Positions 29,319 through 41,013 of a stretch of 64,000 nt of DNA are shown here, in pieces. The DNA lies in NCBI RefSeq assembly GCF_000002995.4, contig NW_025062477.1, positions 10,698,649 to 10,762,648 on the forward strand, written 5' to 3'. This DNA is from Brugia malayi (taxonomy: Eukaryota > Nematoda > Chromadorea > Rhabditida > Onchocercidae). Numbering within the stretch: the first letter of the stretch is position 1; each line of letters starts with the position of its first letter. The notes beneath the pieces were generated by a model. It was not told where the DNA came from. It was given only the letters and a program-made list of their open reading frames with translations, and did no database searches. Both the position numbers and the translations under genes were made by a program.

Positions 29319-31151
29319 GAAATGTTTTAACATTTTGCAGAGATAATGATAACATAAAATGATAAAAAATAGTGAATTCATCAATAATTCTAAAATTATT
29401 AAATTTATAATTTGAAACTAATCTGCAAACGAATGAATTTCCGAATTTATTTGAAAAGAACTACTTTTCTATACTGAAATATAAAAGGAAAAAAAAAAGT
29501 TCATATCACAATGAAATATTCGACTTTTTCGAATCAATATAGATTCTGAATACCTCGAAATGATAAGTAACTTATAATAATAATAAGAAGAAGAACTGAA
29601 TTCCAAAAGTGCACCAATGATTTAAAATATCATTTAATGGAAACTAAGCAGAAGATTAAGGACAAATAATCATTGAGGACAAATAAAAATTCCATACATA
29701 ATCTCTCCTTAATAAACCATCCATCTTTTCAAAAGAATCTATCTGACTTTTACAAAAATGAAATATTCACTTTTCTCATCCGAAAAATAAACTATTCCTC
29801 ACACAAACTAAACTTATTTTCTATTAAATGATTTTTTAAATCATTAATTAAGCAAAAGTAAAATTAATAGTAGTAAGAAGAAAGAGGAGTAATTAAATTT
29901 TAAGTGTAGTTGAAAAAAAAAAGCCCGACATATAGACCAATCAATTTAATGGTTGAATAGAAGAAGTGAATGATAAATTCTACTATAATTCTTTTTCAAA
30001 TAGTTCAAATCAGAGCAATTGCCATCATTAAAAAATATAAAATTAAGAGATGATTTCTAAATATTAAATAATATTTATAGTAAAACTTAAAACAAAACAA
30101 AAAAAAGAGATAAATATACCTCTCTGTGTTTTTCCACTTATCGAATATGATTTCATTTCCTAATAATGTAGTATTTAAAATACTGATACTAGCTATACTA
30201 TTACTGTTACTTCTGTAGTCGCTGCTTCTCTTTTGCTTGGTCCTAATTAACACATCATTGCTTTTCTTCCACATATAATGTTGAATATTATCAACTTTTG
30301 GTGAATAACCAATTTTACCTACAATAAATATCGAATATTAATCAATTTGTTAAACAAATGAAACTTAGCATATAAGCTTACAAGTGTAATAAGATAAACA
30401 AATTAAGTTAAAATAAAAAAAGATGAAAAATTTTTTCCAAAAAGGGAATCTCATCATCCATGTATTTTCTCTGAATTTTGAACTAACAAATAATCATTAA
30501 TAAAATGAGAAGTTATAATTATACTAGAAATGATTTATAACTTACCTTTATCTAAGAATGTTGCTTCAAGGGGTATAAATATAATTTCGAGTTGCAAAAG
30601 AATGGCAAATATTATAAAAGAGAACGAGTAGCCATGTTCACACTTTGACAATTTTGACTTTGGAATATACTGTTGAACCAATTCTTCTCTAAAATTTTTT
30701 TCCTTCATTAATTATGATTTTGAAAAAAAAAAAAACGAATAATTGCTAAGTTCAATTGCAATTATATTACAATTAAATGCTGATTTCCAATGGGGGAAAA
30801 AAAAAAAAGAACATAACCTGAGATGATATTTAGAGGGAACCAGTCCCATTTTTTTTTTTTTTTTTGTACAAACTTTGAAAATGATAAAAATGTAAACATG
30901 TAAAGAACAACTGGTTTACAGCTGAGAAATAATTGATCAATTGAATTATTCAAATTCTTTATGACTATCTTTATATTAAGTATTATTATAACAACACTGA
31001 GAGGTAACCAATGGTAAATTTTATTTATTAATTATCACAAAATAAATTTCAAATCATATTAAAAAAAAAAAAAAAAAAACCTTTCAAAATTTGTAACATC
31101 CATACCAGCTGCTGAATAAGGTAAGGATGGTTCGTTGTTAAAAGGGACCAT
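15241..31151 (-). CDS. DCC/UNC-40-like immunoglobulin-FN3 transmembrane receptor (about 31 coding exons)
   Basis: Type I receptor of the DCC/neogenin/protogenin superfamily, probably an axon-guidance or adhesion receptor. Coding exons, 5' to 3': 31151-31081, 30688-30546, 30318-30120, 29126-28934, 28648-28476, 28018-27887, 27623-27496, 27074-26919, 26332-26195, 25878-25715, 23726-23616, 23517-23396, 23019-22925, 22658-22461, 22013-21908, 21684-21593, 21162-20987, 20737-20552, 20078-19922, 19732-19576, 19364-19243, 19113-18943, 18770-18500, 18164-18080, 17675-17479, 17194-17113, 17034-16963, 16627-16461, 16321-16093, 15825-15719, 15460-15241. All phases join (about 1539 aa). Hydrophobic signal about 44-68; Ig1 about 140-255, Ig2 256-346, Ig3 347-444, Ig4 445-570 ([31 protein letters not shown] show the Ig F-strand Cys); five FN3-like domains about 577-1125; TM about 1130-1153 ([19 protein letters not shown]); tail 386 aa ending in a proline-rich [10 protein letters not shown]. 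The start is uncertain: Met at 31151 or 31103. Exon 17034-16963 is the least sure. C. elegans UNC-40 and vertebrate DCC have six FN3 domains; I count five. Confidence 0.88.
16963..17034 (-). other. possible 72-nt cassette exon in the receptor cytoplasmic tail
   Basis: Bounded on the minus strand by CATTAG/ATG and CTGCAG/GTCACG. It is exactly 24 codons, phase 0 at both ends, so inclusion or skipping both keep the frame between exons 17194-17113 and 16627-16461. It encodes a hydrophobic stretch [13 protein letters not shown], odd for a cytoplasmic tail. A second frame is also open over this segment, but its phase does not fit the neighbours. Confidence 0.35.
24435..24465. repeat. perfect 14-bp inverted repeat upstream of the nested cyclophilin
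   Basis: The arms AATTTTACACAATT (24435-24448) and AATTGTGTAAAATT (24452-24465) are exact reverse complements, separated by ACC. The element ends 33 bases before the first ATG of the cyclophilin ORF, so it could form a hairpin in the 5' leader or be a dyad protein-binding site. Confidence 0.85.
24499..25173 (+). CDS. cyclophilin-type peptidyl-prolyl cis-trans isomerase, nested and intronless
   Basis: Catalyses Xaa-Pro cis/trans isomerisation in protein folding. The ORF continues upstream of 24499 without an ATG, so I choose the ATG at 24499 (224 aa); the next is 24505. Residues 1-57 form a Lys/Glu/Asp-rich, probably disordered or helical extension. Residues 58-224 are a complete cyclophilin A-like domain, with catalytic and cyclosporin-contact residues Arg115, Phe120, Met121, Gln123, Phe173, Trp181 and His186 (motifs [33 protein letters not shown]). 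It carries the inserted loop [15 protein letters not shown] typical of the divergent-loop cyclophilins, including C. elegans CYN-3/CYN-7. The gene lies wholly inside the roughly 2-kb receptor intron (23727-25714), on the other strand. It has no intron, unlike the intron-dense genes around it, which suggests a retrogene origin. No signal peptide is seen in this frame, so a cytosolic or nuclear location is likely. Confidence 0.94.
   Translation: MCMQKKVIHAEKDKELDKRADNNEKRSMKAAENDNIKVAKQIEKDENKKMKKHEGRSHVFFDIIINGNASGRIIMELFDDIVPKTAENFRCLCTGEKGMGKLGKPLHYKNCKFHRVIPEFMCQGGDFTNGDGTGGESIYGETFPDENFIEKHTGPGILSMANAGPNTNGSQFFLCTNKTDWLDGKHVVFGKVIEGMEVVKKIEAVGSEDGKTSQEVVIVNCGEL
25304..25309 (+). terminator. 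candidate polyadenylation signal of the cyclophilin gene
   Basis: AATAAA about 130 bases after the cyclophilin stop codon at 25171-25173 and still inside the host intron. An A-tract at about 25199-25209 lies just after the stop; it could be a relic of a retrotransposed poly(A) tail, but A-tracts are common in this window. Confidence 0.35.
27198..27266. repeat. short local repeat of TCTAGTAAATT units in a receptor intron
   Basis: Several imperfect copies of TAGTAAATTTTCTAG-like units in the intron between exons 27496-27623 and 26919-27074. Probably a recent local slippage duplication. Confidence 0.65.
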
Positions 31152-31640
31152 CGATATTTGTGGCTTCCATACATCATCAACATTGAGAAGCAGCGACCCA
31201 CTAAAATAGATTATCATAAATACTGGTTTATGCAAATCAGCTCATAATCCTGTCAGCTACCCAAATATTTTCAATGTTTGAAAATTTTAATTTAGCTACG
31301 AAACTTTTTATTTCATTTGTTTAAAATTTATATTATTTTCACACCTTATAGTTTCATAGTTTTTTTTTTTTTTTTTTTTATTTTTTTTCATAGTTTATTT
31401 TTCATTTTTTCATAGAATTATAATTCATAGTTTACGAGACTCAATCATAAATGAGAATTAGGTAGAAACTAACTTGACACAAAATAAATATTAGACTTTG
31501 ATTTCTCTTAATGAAAAATAATCTAAACATTGTGACTACAAGTGCAATCAATAATTTTATTTTCGATGTAAATTGGTACATATGTACTTACTTGCTAGTA
31601 ATATTTATCATTTAGGTAAATTATTAACATAACCTATTCT

Positions 31641-31673
<33 letters not shown>

Positions 31674-31832
31674 GTTTTCAATAGTTTTACAGATAACAAA
31701 ATTTTCAGTAAGAGCATATTAAATTCTTAATTGATCATCAAATAATTTTAATAAAATCATAACACTTAATACTAATTAGCTATCCTAAAAATCCTAATAA
31801 TAAAATGAAAAAAAAAAAAAACAATGACAAAC

Positions 31833-31997
31833 CTAGAAGCCTCAAAATGAGACTTGTCTTTCTTCTTTTTGACAAACAACACAGTAGATTTATTCAGCTT
31901 TTGATGTAAATAATAAATAAGATGCCCCGACTGTTTACACGCCTCTTTGTTACGTTCACTTTGTATATTCGTTTTCCTCTATAATTTAATTCTTGGT
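31833..31997 (-). other. 5' (mostly untranslated) exon of the Ig/FN3 receptor gene
   Basis: On the minus strand this is bounded by an acceptor (AAATTTCAG just right of 31997) and a donor (AG/GTTTGTC just left of 31833). The frame that joins the next exon (31200-31081) opens after a TAG near the 5' end and has no ATG until 31151, so this exon is probably 5' UTR. Its acceptor could take a spliced leader or a further upstream exon. Confidence 0.45.
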
Positions 31998-32620
31998 CTG
32001 AAATTTATCATTCCAATTAGATAATATCATAAAATAATAGAATGAGTTAACAATTTATCTTCAATAATATCAAATATTCCAACAAAAAAAAAAGGACAAA
32101 AAAAAATTATAAATCGAATTAAAACTGTCCTATTATTTGCATCATTTAGTAATAGAGTACCAGATGTAAATAACAGATATTCCTAAAACATTTTTTTCTT
32201 TTTTTGTTAATTCATTTTTACACTTTTACAGTCTTTGATCAAACTAATCGGTTAGTGATATTTGAACGGTAAATATGGACAATTTCTTTTTCTCATGTTT
32301 ATTTGAAAATATTACATACATTAAAAGTGAAATATCTAACACATTACTAATTCATAAAGTTTCCGAAATTTTTCAAACCAAAAATTTTTTGGAGCAAACG
32401 AATGCTCATTTGTGTTAATTATTACAACTGAAATTTAAGTAAATATTTTTGCAATGAATTTACACTCTCTAGTTAGCAGAGTTATTTTCTATAAATTGCT
32501 TTATTTATTTATTATTATTATTTATTATTGTCTATCTTAATCATTTCGAAATGTTCCCTCAAATTTTTGTACATTCCTAAAAATTTCTTAAACATTTCGC
32601 ACAAAAATGCAATCAATCAG

Positions 32621-32656
<36 letters not shown>

Positions 32657-34382
32657 ATTATTCTTTTATTATATAAGAAAAAAACTGATCAATAAACGTT
32701 AACAACAAAAAACAAAAAAAAAGAAAAAAAGAAAATTCAAAAAGAAGAAAGTCAAGTATGTAAAGCAAATATGTATGTCGTATGCATAGATTGTTAATAT
32801 TATTCTGAACTATTTGTAATATATTATCAAATTCAAAAAAAAAAAAAAAAAAAAAACGAATTAGTTGTTTTAACTTTTACGGCTAAAAATTTTCGATAAA
32901 ATTTTATTTAGTTGAATATGAAACAATAATGAATTCTTGATCATATTCTAAAATAAGTATTTAGACAATTTTAAAATCAGAAAAATATATTCAAGGAATA
33001 ATATGCAAGAAATATTATCGTATCTTTTAAATAAGACAAAAAAGAAAGAATTATCCCGGGAAAAAAAAAAACTTTAAAACATCTTGATGGAATGAAACAA
33101 ATAACTGACCTAAATTTCTAACATAAATTTATTGCATACAATTGAAAATGACGTATGTACGATAAAAACTTGAATGTATCATTCGTAAAATGTACTTATG
33201 AATACGATAATAATATATTCTATTCTAATTTTCCCTTTTTTGTAAATTGTTAAATTAAAACTAAATCATTTTGTATCTCATAAGTGATCAGATGTATTTG
33301 AGTTATCTATGATAATCACAATAAAAATTACACCTAAAACAATGTGAAATATAAAAAGCAAAGAAAAAAAAAAATTTCTTTTTCTCCCTACTACAATGAT
33401 TATCAATTCTTATCAAAAAAAAAAAAAAAGAAAAATCTCCTTTTTATAATTATTATCAATTCTTATCAAACTATCTCATTAATACACTAGCAATATTGGA
33501 TTAGAAATCATTAAAATATGAAGACTGATGAATAAATGCTGTTAGTATAACTTTCTTTTTTTATAAACTTGAGGAAATGATCGTTGTTTTTTTTTTTTTC
33601 TTGGAATAGGAAAAAAAAATTTAAGTAAATAATAGGAATAATAAAAAACTTAGGTAAATATTACTCATTTATGAAAGATTATTGGGTAAACAAAATATTT
33701 GTTATACATAACTAAAATAATAATGATGAATGATAAAAATGTAAAAGAGAAAACAAAAATTATTATCATCATCTTATCATCCATATTCATCAAATAAATA
33801 TTCACCAATAAGTCAACATTATCATAACTGTCTTTATTATTATCACTGTTATTATTATTGTCATTATCATTATTATTATCATTATGTTAATTATTTCGTC
33901 ATCATTATCAATAAACAATAGTCAAAAAAGAAAAGAAAAGAAATGTTTGCAGCAGTGACAATGACAAAGGTATGTCAATGATTTGTTACAAGCTTTGACA
34001 AACAAATCCTATAACTAACCATACAGTTTGTAATACCTCACTTTTTCCTAAATCATCTCTCGATTTCACATCCATTTCCTACAACTTTTATTCTTCTCTT
34101 TTCCTCCTTTTTTTTTTCTCTCTCTCTCTTATTTACTTACTTCTTCTTTTACTATTGTCATTCATTTTATAATCATTTTATCGTAATGTCTCATCCTTTC
34201 TTTCATCTGCAACATTTCCCGAGTTTTCCGAAACATGTGCAAACAAATGTTGAAAGAATGAATGATGTGTGTGTGTGTGTGTATGTGTGTGTAAGGTGAC
34301 AATGATAGGACATAATGTCACATCCTCTACAGCTGTCAATTCTTATCCATCCAAGTAGCATAACTAACACCAAACAGCCAAC

Positions 34383-34740
34383 TAACACATCATCATCATC
34401 ACTGATCTATTACTATCGATAGCATCATTATTGTTAACAGTATCGTCATCATCATCAGCAGCATCATTATTCGATAACATCATTATCATTAACAATATCG
34501 TCATCATTATCATCATCATCATCATCACCATTATTGGTCTGTTACTACCGATAACATCATTACAATTAACATTATCGTCATCATCATCTGATTTGTTACT
34601 ATCGCTATCATCACATGACCACCATCAACACCATTATCATTATCGTCATCTTCACAATCATCATCATCACTACTGTCATTATCATTACCAGCACTACCAC
34701 CATCACCACCATTCACCAAACAATATCATCACCATCAACA
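34383..34740. repeat. imperfect (ATC)n/(ATT)n trinucleotide region
   Basis: Trinucleotide-rich DNA (ATC, ATT, with GTC, ACC and ACA variants) over about 350 bases. It yields spurious ORFs on both strands (Ser/Ile/His-rich on +, Asp/Gly-rich on -), not real coding sequence. Confidence 0.85.
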
Positions 34741-35094
34741 ACAAACAGCAACAATATATAAGTATTTACAGAAAAGAAAAAAAAAAAAAAATGTACTATT
34801 CTAAAAAGATACTAAAATTTAATCAGAAAAGAATTAAAATGTGAAATGATTAGAGGAATGCAAGAAGATTGGTGACAAGGACAGACACATTTTGTAGTAG
34901 TATACCGACTGTCATTGGCTTCAATGGTTAAGACTGATTGCTGATAGATTAAATCGATGAGTGGCATCGTTTTTCGAGAAAAGGACGAAAAAATTTGTAG
35001 GCATGTTGTACATTATGTATATATGTATACCCCTGTCAATACAACCACCACTAAACCCTGATGAAATATAAGTGAAGAGGACAGTCCAATGACA

Positions 35095-35101
35095 CATACA
35101 T

Positions 35102-35143
<42 letters not shown>

Positions 35144-35168
35144 ACACACACATACACACACATACAAA
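35095..35168. repeat. (CA)n microsatellite
   Basis: CA dinucleotides interrupted by CATACA. Minus-strand ORFs over it are Cys/Val repeats. Confidence 0.9.
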
Positions 35169-36289
35169 TAGATACACAAAACATATATATAATATATACA
35201 TATGCATACTATAACATAGATTGTTGTGAGTAGTAAATGGACGATGATGATGATGCCATGTTGAACATGGCGCATTTTGCACTCAACTACCGTTGTTAAA
35301 AATTGAAACTAAAATAAAATCGAAAGATTATGACTCAAAGAAAAAGCTATTTGAAAATTAATAATGAGTAACAAAAAAGAAGGAGAGAAAGAGAGAGAGA
35401 GAGAGAAAGGAAGGAGAAAAAGAAAAAAAAAAAGGATGAAAGAAACGGCCAACACTACTAGGCAAGCAAATTCAACTAATCACATAAAAATATACTCACA
35501 ATTTACACTTTTTCTTCCGTTCTTTCCTACTAATCTTAATAGGAAAATAATATAATAACATAATGTAAACGAGAGTAAAAGAGAGGGAGAGAGAGAGGGA
35601 AAAGGAAGGTGAGGGAGAGAGAGAGGGAGAAAGGGAGAAAAAAAAAAGGAAAAAAGAAAATTTAAATAAACATTATTTTCATATTGTATTTTTTTTTTCA
35701 TACATTCTTTTTCTTTTCTTTTTTTTTTCTAAACATATCGTATATAATTTATAGTCTTTATATTATACATTAAATTAATATAATATTCTACAAGTATAAT
35801 ATTCATATATGAATAATTATAAATTATTACTGTAAATATTACTAAAACATATATAATAAATATAGGTACAGGTATCAGTTGCCAATTATCTATATGAGAT
35901 ATATGCTACTAAAAAACTGATTTACAGATTATAATTTTATACATGAAATATATTTAAATAAAAAAGAAAGACAATAAAAAGTATCATTAAAAAACTTCAA
36001 AATTTTTATCAATTTCTTCAGTAGAACTAATTAATAATAGTACCTAATAGTAATAAACAAATAACAAAAAAAAAAAAAAGAATGTAATTAAAACTAAATT
36101 TTCTTTTCTTTTCTGTTAGCATAATATTATTCGATCTATCAGCAATTATAAAAATCAAATTCATAGCCTTTATCTTTCTCTATTTCTCTTCTTTTTTTTT
36201 TTTTTTGTCCTACAACATTACTTATATTTCCAGTTTTGAGATTTAATAAGAATGAAAAGATATATGAAGTATATCATGATCATAATGAT

Positions 36290-36740
36290 AATAACAATAA
36301 TAATAACTATTAGAGACAATAATAATAATAATGATAATAACAATAATAATAATAACTATTACAGACAATAATAATAATGATAATAAAATAATAATAACTA
36401 TTGGAGATAATAATAATAATAATGATAATAACAATAATAATAATAACTATTACAGACAATAATAATAATGATAATAAAATAATAATAACTATTGGAGATA
36501 ATAATAATAATAATGATAATAACAATAATAATAATAACTATTACAGACAATAATAATAATGATAATAAAATAATAATAACTATTGGAGATAATAATAATA
36601 ATAATAATGATAATAACAATAATAATAATAACTATTACAGACAATAATAATAATGATAATAAAATAATAATAACTATTGGAGATAATAATAATAATAATG
36701 ATAATAACAATAATAATAATAACTATTAGAGACAATAATA
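36290..36740. repeat. TAA-based minisatellite with a 91-bp higher-order unit
   Basis: About four and a half copies of a roughly 91-bp unit. Each unit is two TAA/GATAAT half-units, one ending AACTATTACAGAC and the next AACTATTGGAGAT, alternating strictly. Both edges carry a third variant, AACTATTAGAGAC (36306 and 36721). Length differences between units are a single extra triplet. ORFs across it are Leu/Ile/Tyr repeats. Confidence 0.88.
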
Positions 36741-39384
36741 ATAATAATTATCGAACTAATAATGAGAACAATAATAACAGTAACAATAATAACAATAACA
36801 TTGATAATAATATTAATAACTATCGAATACAATGAGAAATGACTAATTCATATATAAGTAATGAATATTTATATACAAAAGCATTCGAATACAAAATGAT
36901 GATGACTCATTCATTCATCGATAGTGTGATTTTTTTCCATTGTTAATTTCAAAGAAAAAAAAAGAGAGAAAGAGAGAGAGAGAGAGACAGAAAAGAAAGA
37001 AAGAGATTAATTCAAGTTTAAATATTCGATTATAGTCGATTTCTATTCAATGCTACCAGTATTTTGCTATTGAACACATTCTGTCATTTCACTAACAAAA
37101 ATAATTATGTTTATAATTATAAGAATTATTAATAGAAATAAATAAAATGAAATGAGAGAGAGAAAGAGGGAGAGAGAGAGAGATGTATATTATAAAAATT
37201 TTAGCTCAGCTGAAAAATTACATACTAAACATTTGTAAATGTTGATTACAAAAAAAAATCATTATACAATTTAAAATAAACAAAAAAAAAAAAAAAAAAA
37301 AAGGAATGTTTACTTTTTATTTAGTCTATTAATCTATTAATTGATTAACAAGTATCTAATTAAAACAAAAAATATGCAAATGCTAGAAAAATGATATAAT
37401 TTATGAATGTTAATAATAGAAATTGATAAAATGAAATATGACATATGATATTATAAAATTTGAAATAGTTGAACAAATATATCTTAAATTAATTGTAAGT
37501 GTTAATGTTTAGAAGGATAAAAAAAGAAAAGGGTGAAGAATTAAAATAAATTTCAATGACTTCTAAGGATGATATCCAATTATAATTATAATTTAGTCTA
37601 TAATCAAACAAATAAAATGCATAATGAACCATTTCTTAATATTTAACACTGTATACTAATATACAAACTTGACAGAAATTTTTACAAATTAACCAATTTA
37701 AAAAATTAACCAGGGTTACAAATGAGAAGAAAAAAAAGCCTCATATTTTAAAATATAGACATTCAAAATTAATAAGTAGTTTAAAAGTGATTTCCAAATT
37801 TTTATTCTTTAAATTGTCGCTTTAAATTGTTGCGAATTTGACAGAAATACATGTTACATTTTAATTTTAAACTTTAAATTATCACAAAATTTAAAATTAA
37901 AACTATAGTTTAATTTAAAAAGAGTTCAGAATCCATTTGTTTCGTTTTCATTTCTTACAATCTCAAATTTGATGAGATAAAAAGGAGGAAAGAGAGAGAG
38001 AGAAAAAAAAAGAAAGGAAAACAATACAGAAATGAAGGCCATGTCAAAAAAAAAAAAAAAAAAAAAGATTAAAGTATTTCAAAAAAAAAGAAAAAATTGC
38101 TTAATTACCGGTGTTTTTCTTTTTTTTTTCACGTAAAATTTGAAATAAACATACAAATTTTTCAAAACTTCTTGCACTTTTCTTAAATTTGATGAAGAAA
38201 AAAAAAAAAAAAAATTGCTTTTATCGAATTAACAATACGCCGAGAAAAGCATTCATTTTTTTTTTTTTATTGAGGGGAACATTTCAAACTCATTGAAAAC
38301 AGTAGTAGATGGAAAATGAAGAGGAAAAGAAGAGAGAGAGAGAGAGAAAGAAAATGAAATTAGATTCAATAATGCTGAAATTTAAAGAAAGAAATGATAC
38401 ATAGGAGAGAGGGAGAGAGAGAGAGAGAGGGAAAAAACCTTTGCAATATTAATCTCATGGCTAAATATTTCACACGAATAAATTCATCAAAATAGAAAAG
38501 TAATTTTAATTTTCAAATAAATGAATTTATGATAGTATCAACTTGATAAATTGCAAGAAACTATAATTAAATTTCGCCTACACAAAATGAAAGAAAAAAA
38601 AAAATGATCGATTATTGATATTAACAATTTATTCAATTATAGTTTAACTAATGGAGAAATATATTTATATATCAATATGAAATAAACTAAAAATTTAATT
38701 TTCTATCATTTGTAAAACGAAATAGAAAGAGGAAAAGAGAGAGAGAGAGAAAGAGTTAAAAAAAGACGAATAACATATTACCACTTTTTCATTTTTTATT
38801 TTACTTTTTTTTTTTTGTTCAATAATTTTCACTTCACCAAGTATTTATTGGAAGTGTTGAAATGTATTATTACATTTATAATTCAACGTATGAACGAATG
38901 AATGATGTTGTTATAACGTCATTTTCTCTTCCATACAATTAAATTCATTTTTCTAAAAAAAAAAAAGAGAGAGAGAGAGGGAGGAAAGAGAAAAGAGAAA
39001 AGGTATCAAAAGTTGTCCTTGAAAAGCTGCCATATCTATAGTTTCATCGCAATTTAGCACTTCTTTTTCTCTTTCTTTTTTTTTTTTTCGCACTTAATGG
39101 TTAATTTCAATTAATCTATAATTTATATCATATCAGCTGATATATTTATACATATTATCAATATATATTTCGTTCAATTAACTTGAAAATATTAATCAAA
39201 AAAATTACATATATATACTTATTTATTTATTTATTTACATCTAATATAATATACTTATTTTCATTTCTTCCCTTTTTTTTTTCTAATGATAAAAAACACT
39301 TATCGTTATCATTTTTTTGATAAAATTCTTTATCACTTTCTTTGCTTTTTTTTTCTTATTTTTTATTTACCATAAAAAAAAAGC

Positions 39385-39726
39385 CTACAGCGTTGTGGCT
39401 AATAAATTCAACCAATTAATCCTTAAACATCTGTACGATAAAATTCCGGCAACGAAACAGTAAACAGAAGGTACAACTGTAAAAATATAAATGAAATTAA
39501 TAATGATAAAAGTTAAAATAAGAATTAGCAATAATAAAGAAAAACAATAATAATGATAATAATATTAGTAAATAATAATAATGATAATAATAAATAATAA
39601 TAATGGATAATAATAACTAATAATAATAGCTATTCATCGCATTCGACTTATACCGGCTATCACCAATATTCCGACAATAAATCCAGTTACTATAACACTT
39701 CCGCATTTAGCCATAAGACTCATCAT
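39385..39726 (-). CDS. possible two-exon micro-gene, 54-aa hydrophobic hairpin protein
   Basis: I do not recognise it. Minus-strand exon 1 is 39726-39654 (ATG-ATG start, 24 codons + 1 base) and ends at a donor G/GTATAAG. Intron 39653-39477 ends in ATATTTTTACAG. Exon 2 is 39476-39385, ending in TAG. The phases join to 54 aa. Residues about 10-25 (VIVTGFIVGILVIAG) and 27-39 (PSVYCFVAGILSY) look like two short membrane segments with small-residue packing motifs, followed by a basic/aromatic RCLRINWLN tail. Both exons are visibly richer in G+C than the repeats around them. An in-frame TGA lies nine bases upstream of the first ATG. An acceptor-like TATGTTAG precedes the ATG by about 37 bases (boundary near 39763). 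It could be chance or part of a longer gene; without conservation data I hold it as a candidate. Confidence 0.4.
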
Positions 39727-39949
39727 GAGATATCATTTGAACTTTACCCTCATTTCTACCCGCCTAACATACACACACACACATACACTCACAGTATATG
39801 CATTCAGGTACATACATGCATTACATACATACATACAACATAGAGCAATAAAGTGACCAAATCAGATTCAGTAAGTAGTAGCATAACACTTTAAATGTTC
39901 GCATATGCATCATACCCGCGTTCTATCATCACATCCGTATATATCTGTA

Positions 39950-40035
39950 TGTATGTGTGTGTGTGTGTATGTGTGTGTATGTATGTATGTGTGTGTATGT
40001 ATGTATGTGTGTGTGTGTGTGTATGTGTGTATGTA
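39950..40035. repeat. (TG)n/TATG microsatellite
   Basis: TG units with repeated GTATGTATG interruptions. It generates overlapping Cys/Val or His/Thr ORFs on both strands. Confidence 0.9.
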
Positions 40036-40039
40036 CGTG

Positions 40040-40430
40040 AGAAGAAAGTGAAGAAGGCTGATGATAAAGAGAGAGAGACGGGCAGAGAGAGAGAGTGGAG
40101 AAGCGTGTAAGAGTGGGGGACGTGAGAGTGTTGGCAGAGACCCAACACGCAGCGCAACGCAACGCAACGCAATCATAAAACGGGAATGGATGAAAACTCG
40201 TGCACTAATGCATTGCTGAATGTATGACGCATTGCAGAAAATTTGCTTCTACGCCGCCTGGGAGAAATGCCAACCGTTCGTTCATTTTTCTTTTTGCTAA
40301 ACTCTTGGTGTAGCATAATGGGACACAAATGCAATAAATGCATCTCGTTATGTGACGATGATTGCATGTTCATATTGACATACTGCATGCATGTAAGTAT
40401 GGGTGCGTGCATGCATGCAATATGTTGTAA
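40040..40430. other. higher-complexity, G+C-richer island
   Basis: Stands out from the surrounding AT repeats. It holds a (GCAAC)n run at about 40151-40171, and ATGCATGC-type alternating purine-pyrimidine palindromes at about 40385-40422. Both strands have open frames of 114 codons (40243-40587 on +, starting with a non-ATG codon; 40517-40173 on -, starting ATG with a Leu-rich hydrophobic N-terminus). Neither looks like a known protein. It lies about 320-700 bases upstream of the candidate micro-gene on the minus strand and could be its promoter or a 5' exon. A clean plus-strand acceptor (ATTGCAG, about 40237) and donor (GCAT/GTAAGTATG, about 40394) also occur. Confidence 0.4.
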
Positions 40431-40934
40431 ATATAATATCATATTGCATTTGGGAATGATAATTGATCCTACTAATAGTAATAATAAACATGATACAATA
40501 AATAAGAATATAAACATGATACAATATAATCATTGCATACATGCATTTTTGTGGTTCATTAGAGTAATGAAAAGAATAAAGGATTGAAGAAATAATATTA
40601 TTTTTTCATTTTTATTTATTAAAAAAATAAAAATTAAATAAAAAAAAAAAAATAATAATATAAACTGATTGATAAATTTTTCTACCATATTTATTAATAT
40701 CATATTTTTTTCTTTTGAATCATTCATTTTATTTTTCTTTTTTCTTTTGAAATTACCATTTTTTTTTAAAATTACTTTTTATTGAAATTATTCAAATAAT
40801 GATCGATTCGTTTCTATTTAAATCATTCATTTTATTTCTTTATCATTATTAGTTGTTAATTATCATTACTGTTACCAATTATAAATTAATTATCGTTCTA
40901 TTATAATTAGTATTGTTATTAATTATTAGTTTAT

Positions 40935-40937
40935 TAC

Positions 40938-41012
<75 letters not shown>

Positions 41013-41013
41013 C
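40935..41013. repeat. (ATT)n microsatellite
   Basis: About 26 nearly perfect ATT units. The ORF over it is poly-Leu. Confidence 0.95.

Larger units (their letters stand above)
31998..39384. other. microsatellite-rich intergenic region
   Basis: No gene supported. Contents: A-tracts, (TG)n at about 34265-34293, imperfect ATC/ATT-rich DNA at about 34383-34740, (CA)n at about 35095-35168, GA tracts at about 35386-35440, 35576-35660, 36963-37000, 37155-37183 and 38330-38430, and a TAA-based minisatellite at 36290-36740. Long ORFs here are low-complexity translations of those repeats. The left end should include the promoter of the minus-strand receptor gene. Confidence 0.7.

Noticed and set aside
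34431..34844. 137-codon Ser/Ile/His-rich ORF
   Set aside because: Translation of degenerate ATC/ATT trinucleotide repeats.
36243..36710. Set of nearly identical 63-73-codon Leu/Ile ORFs on the minus strand
   Set aside because: Produced by the TAA minisatellite; each is the same repeat in a shifted register.
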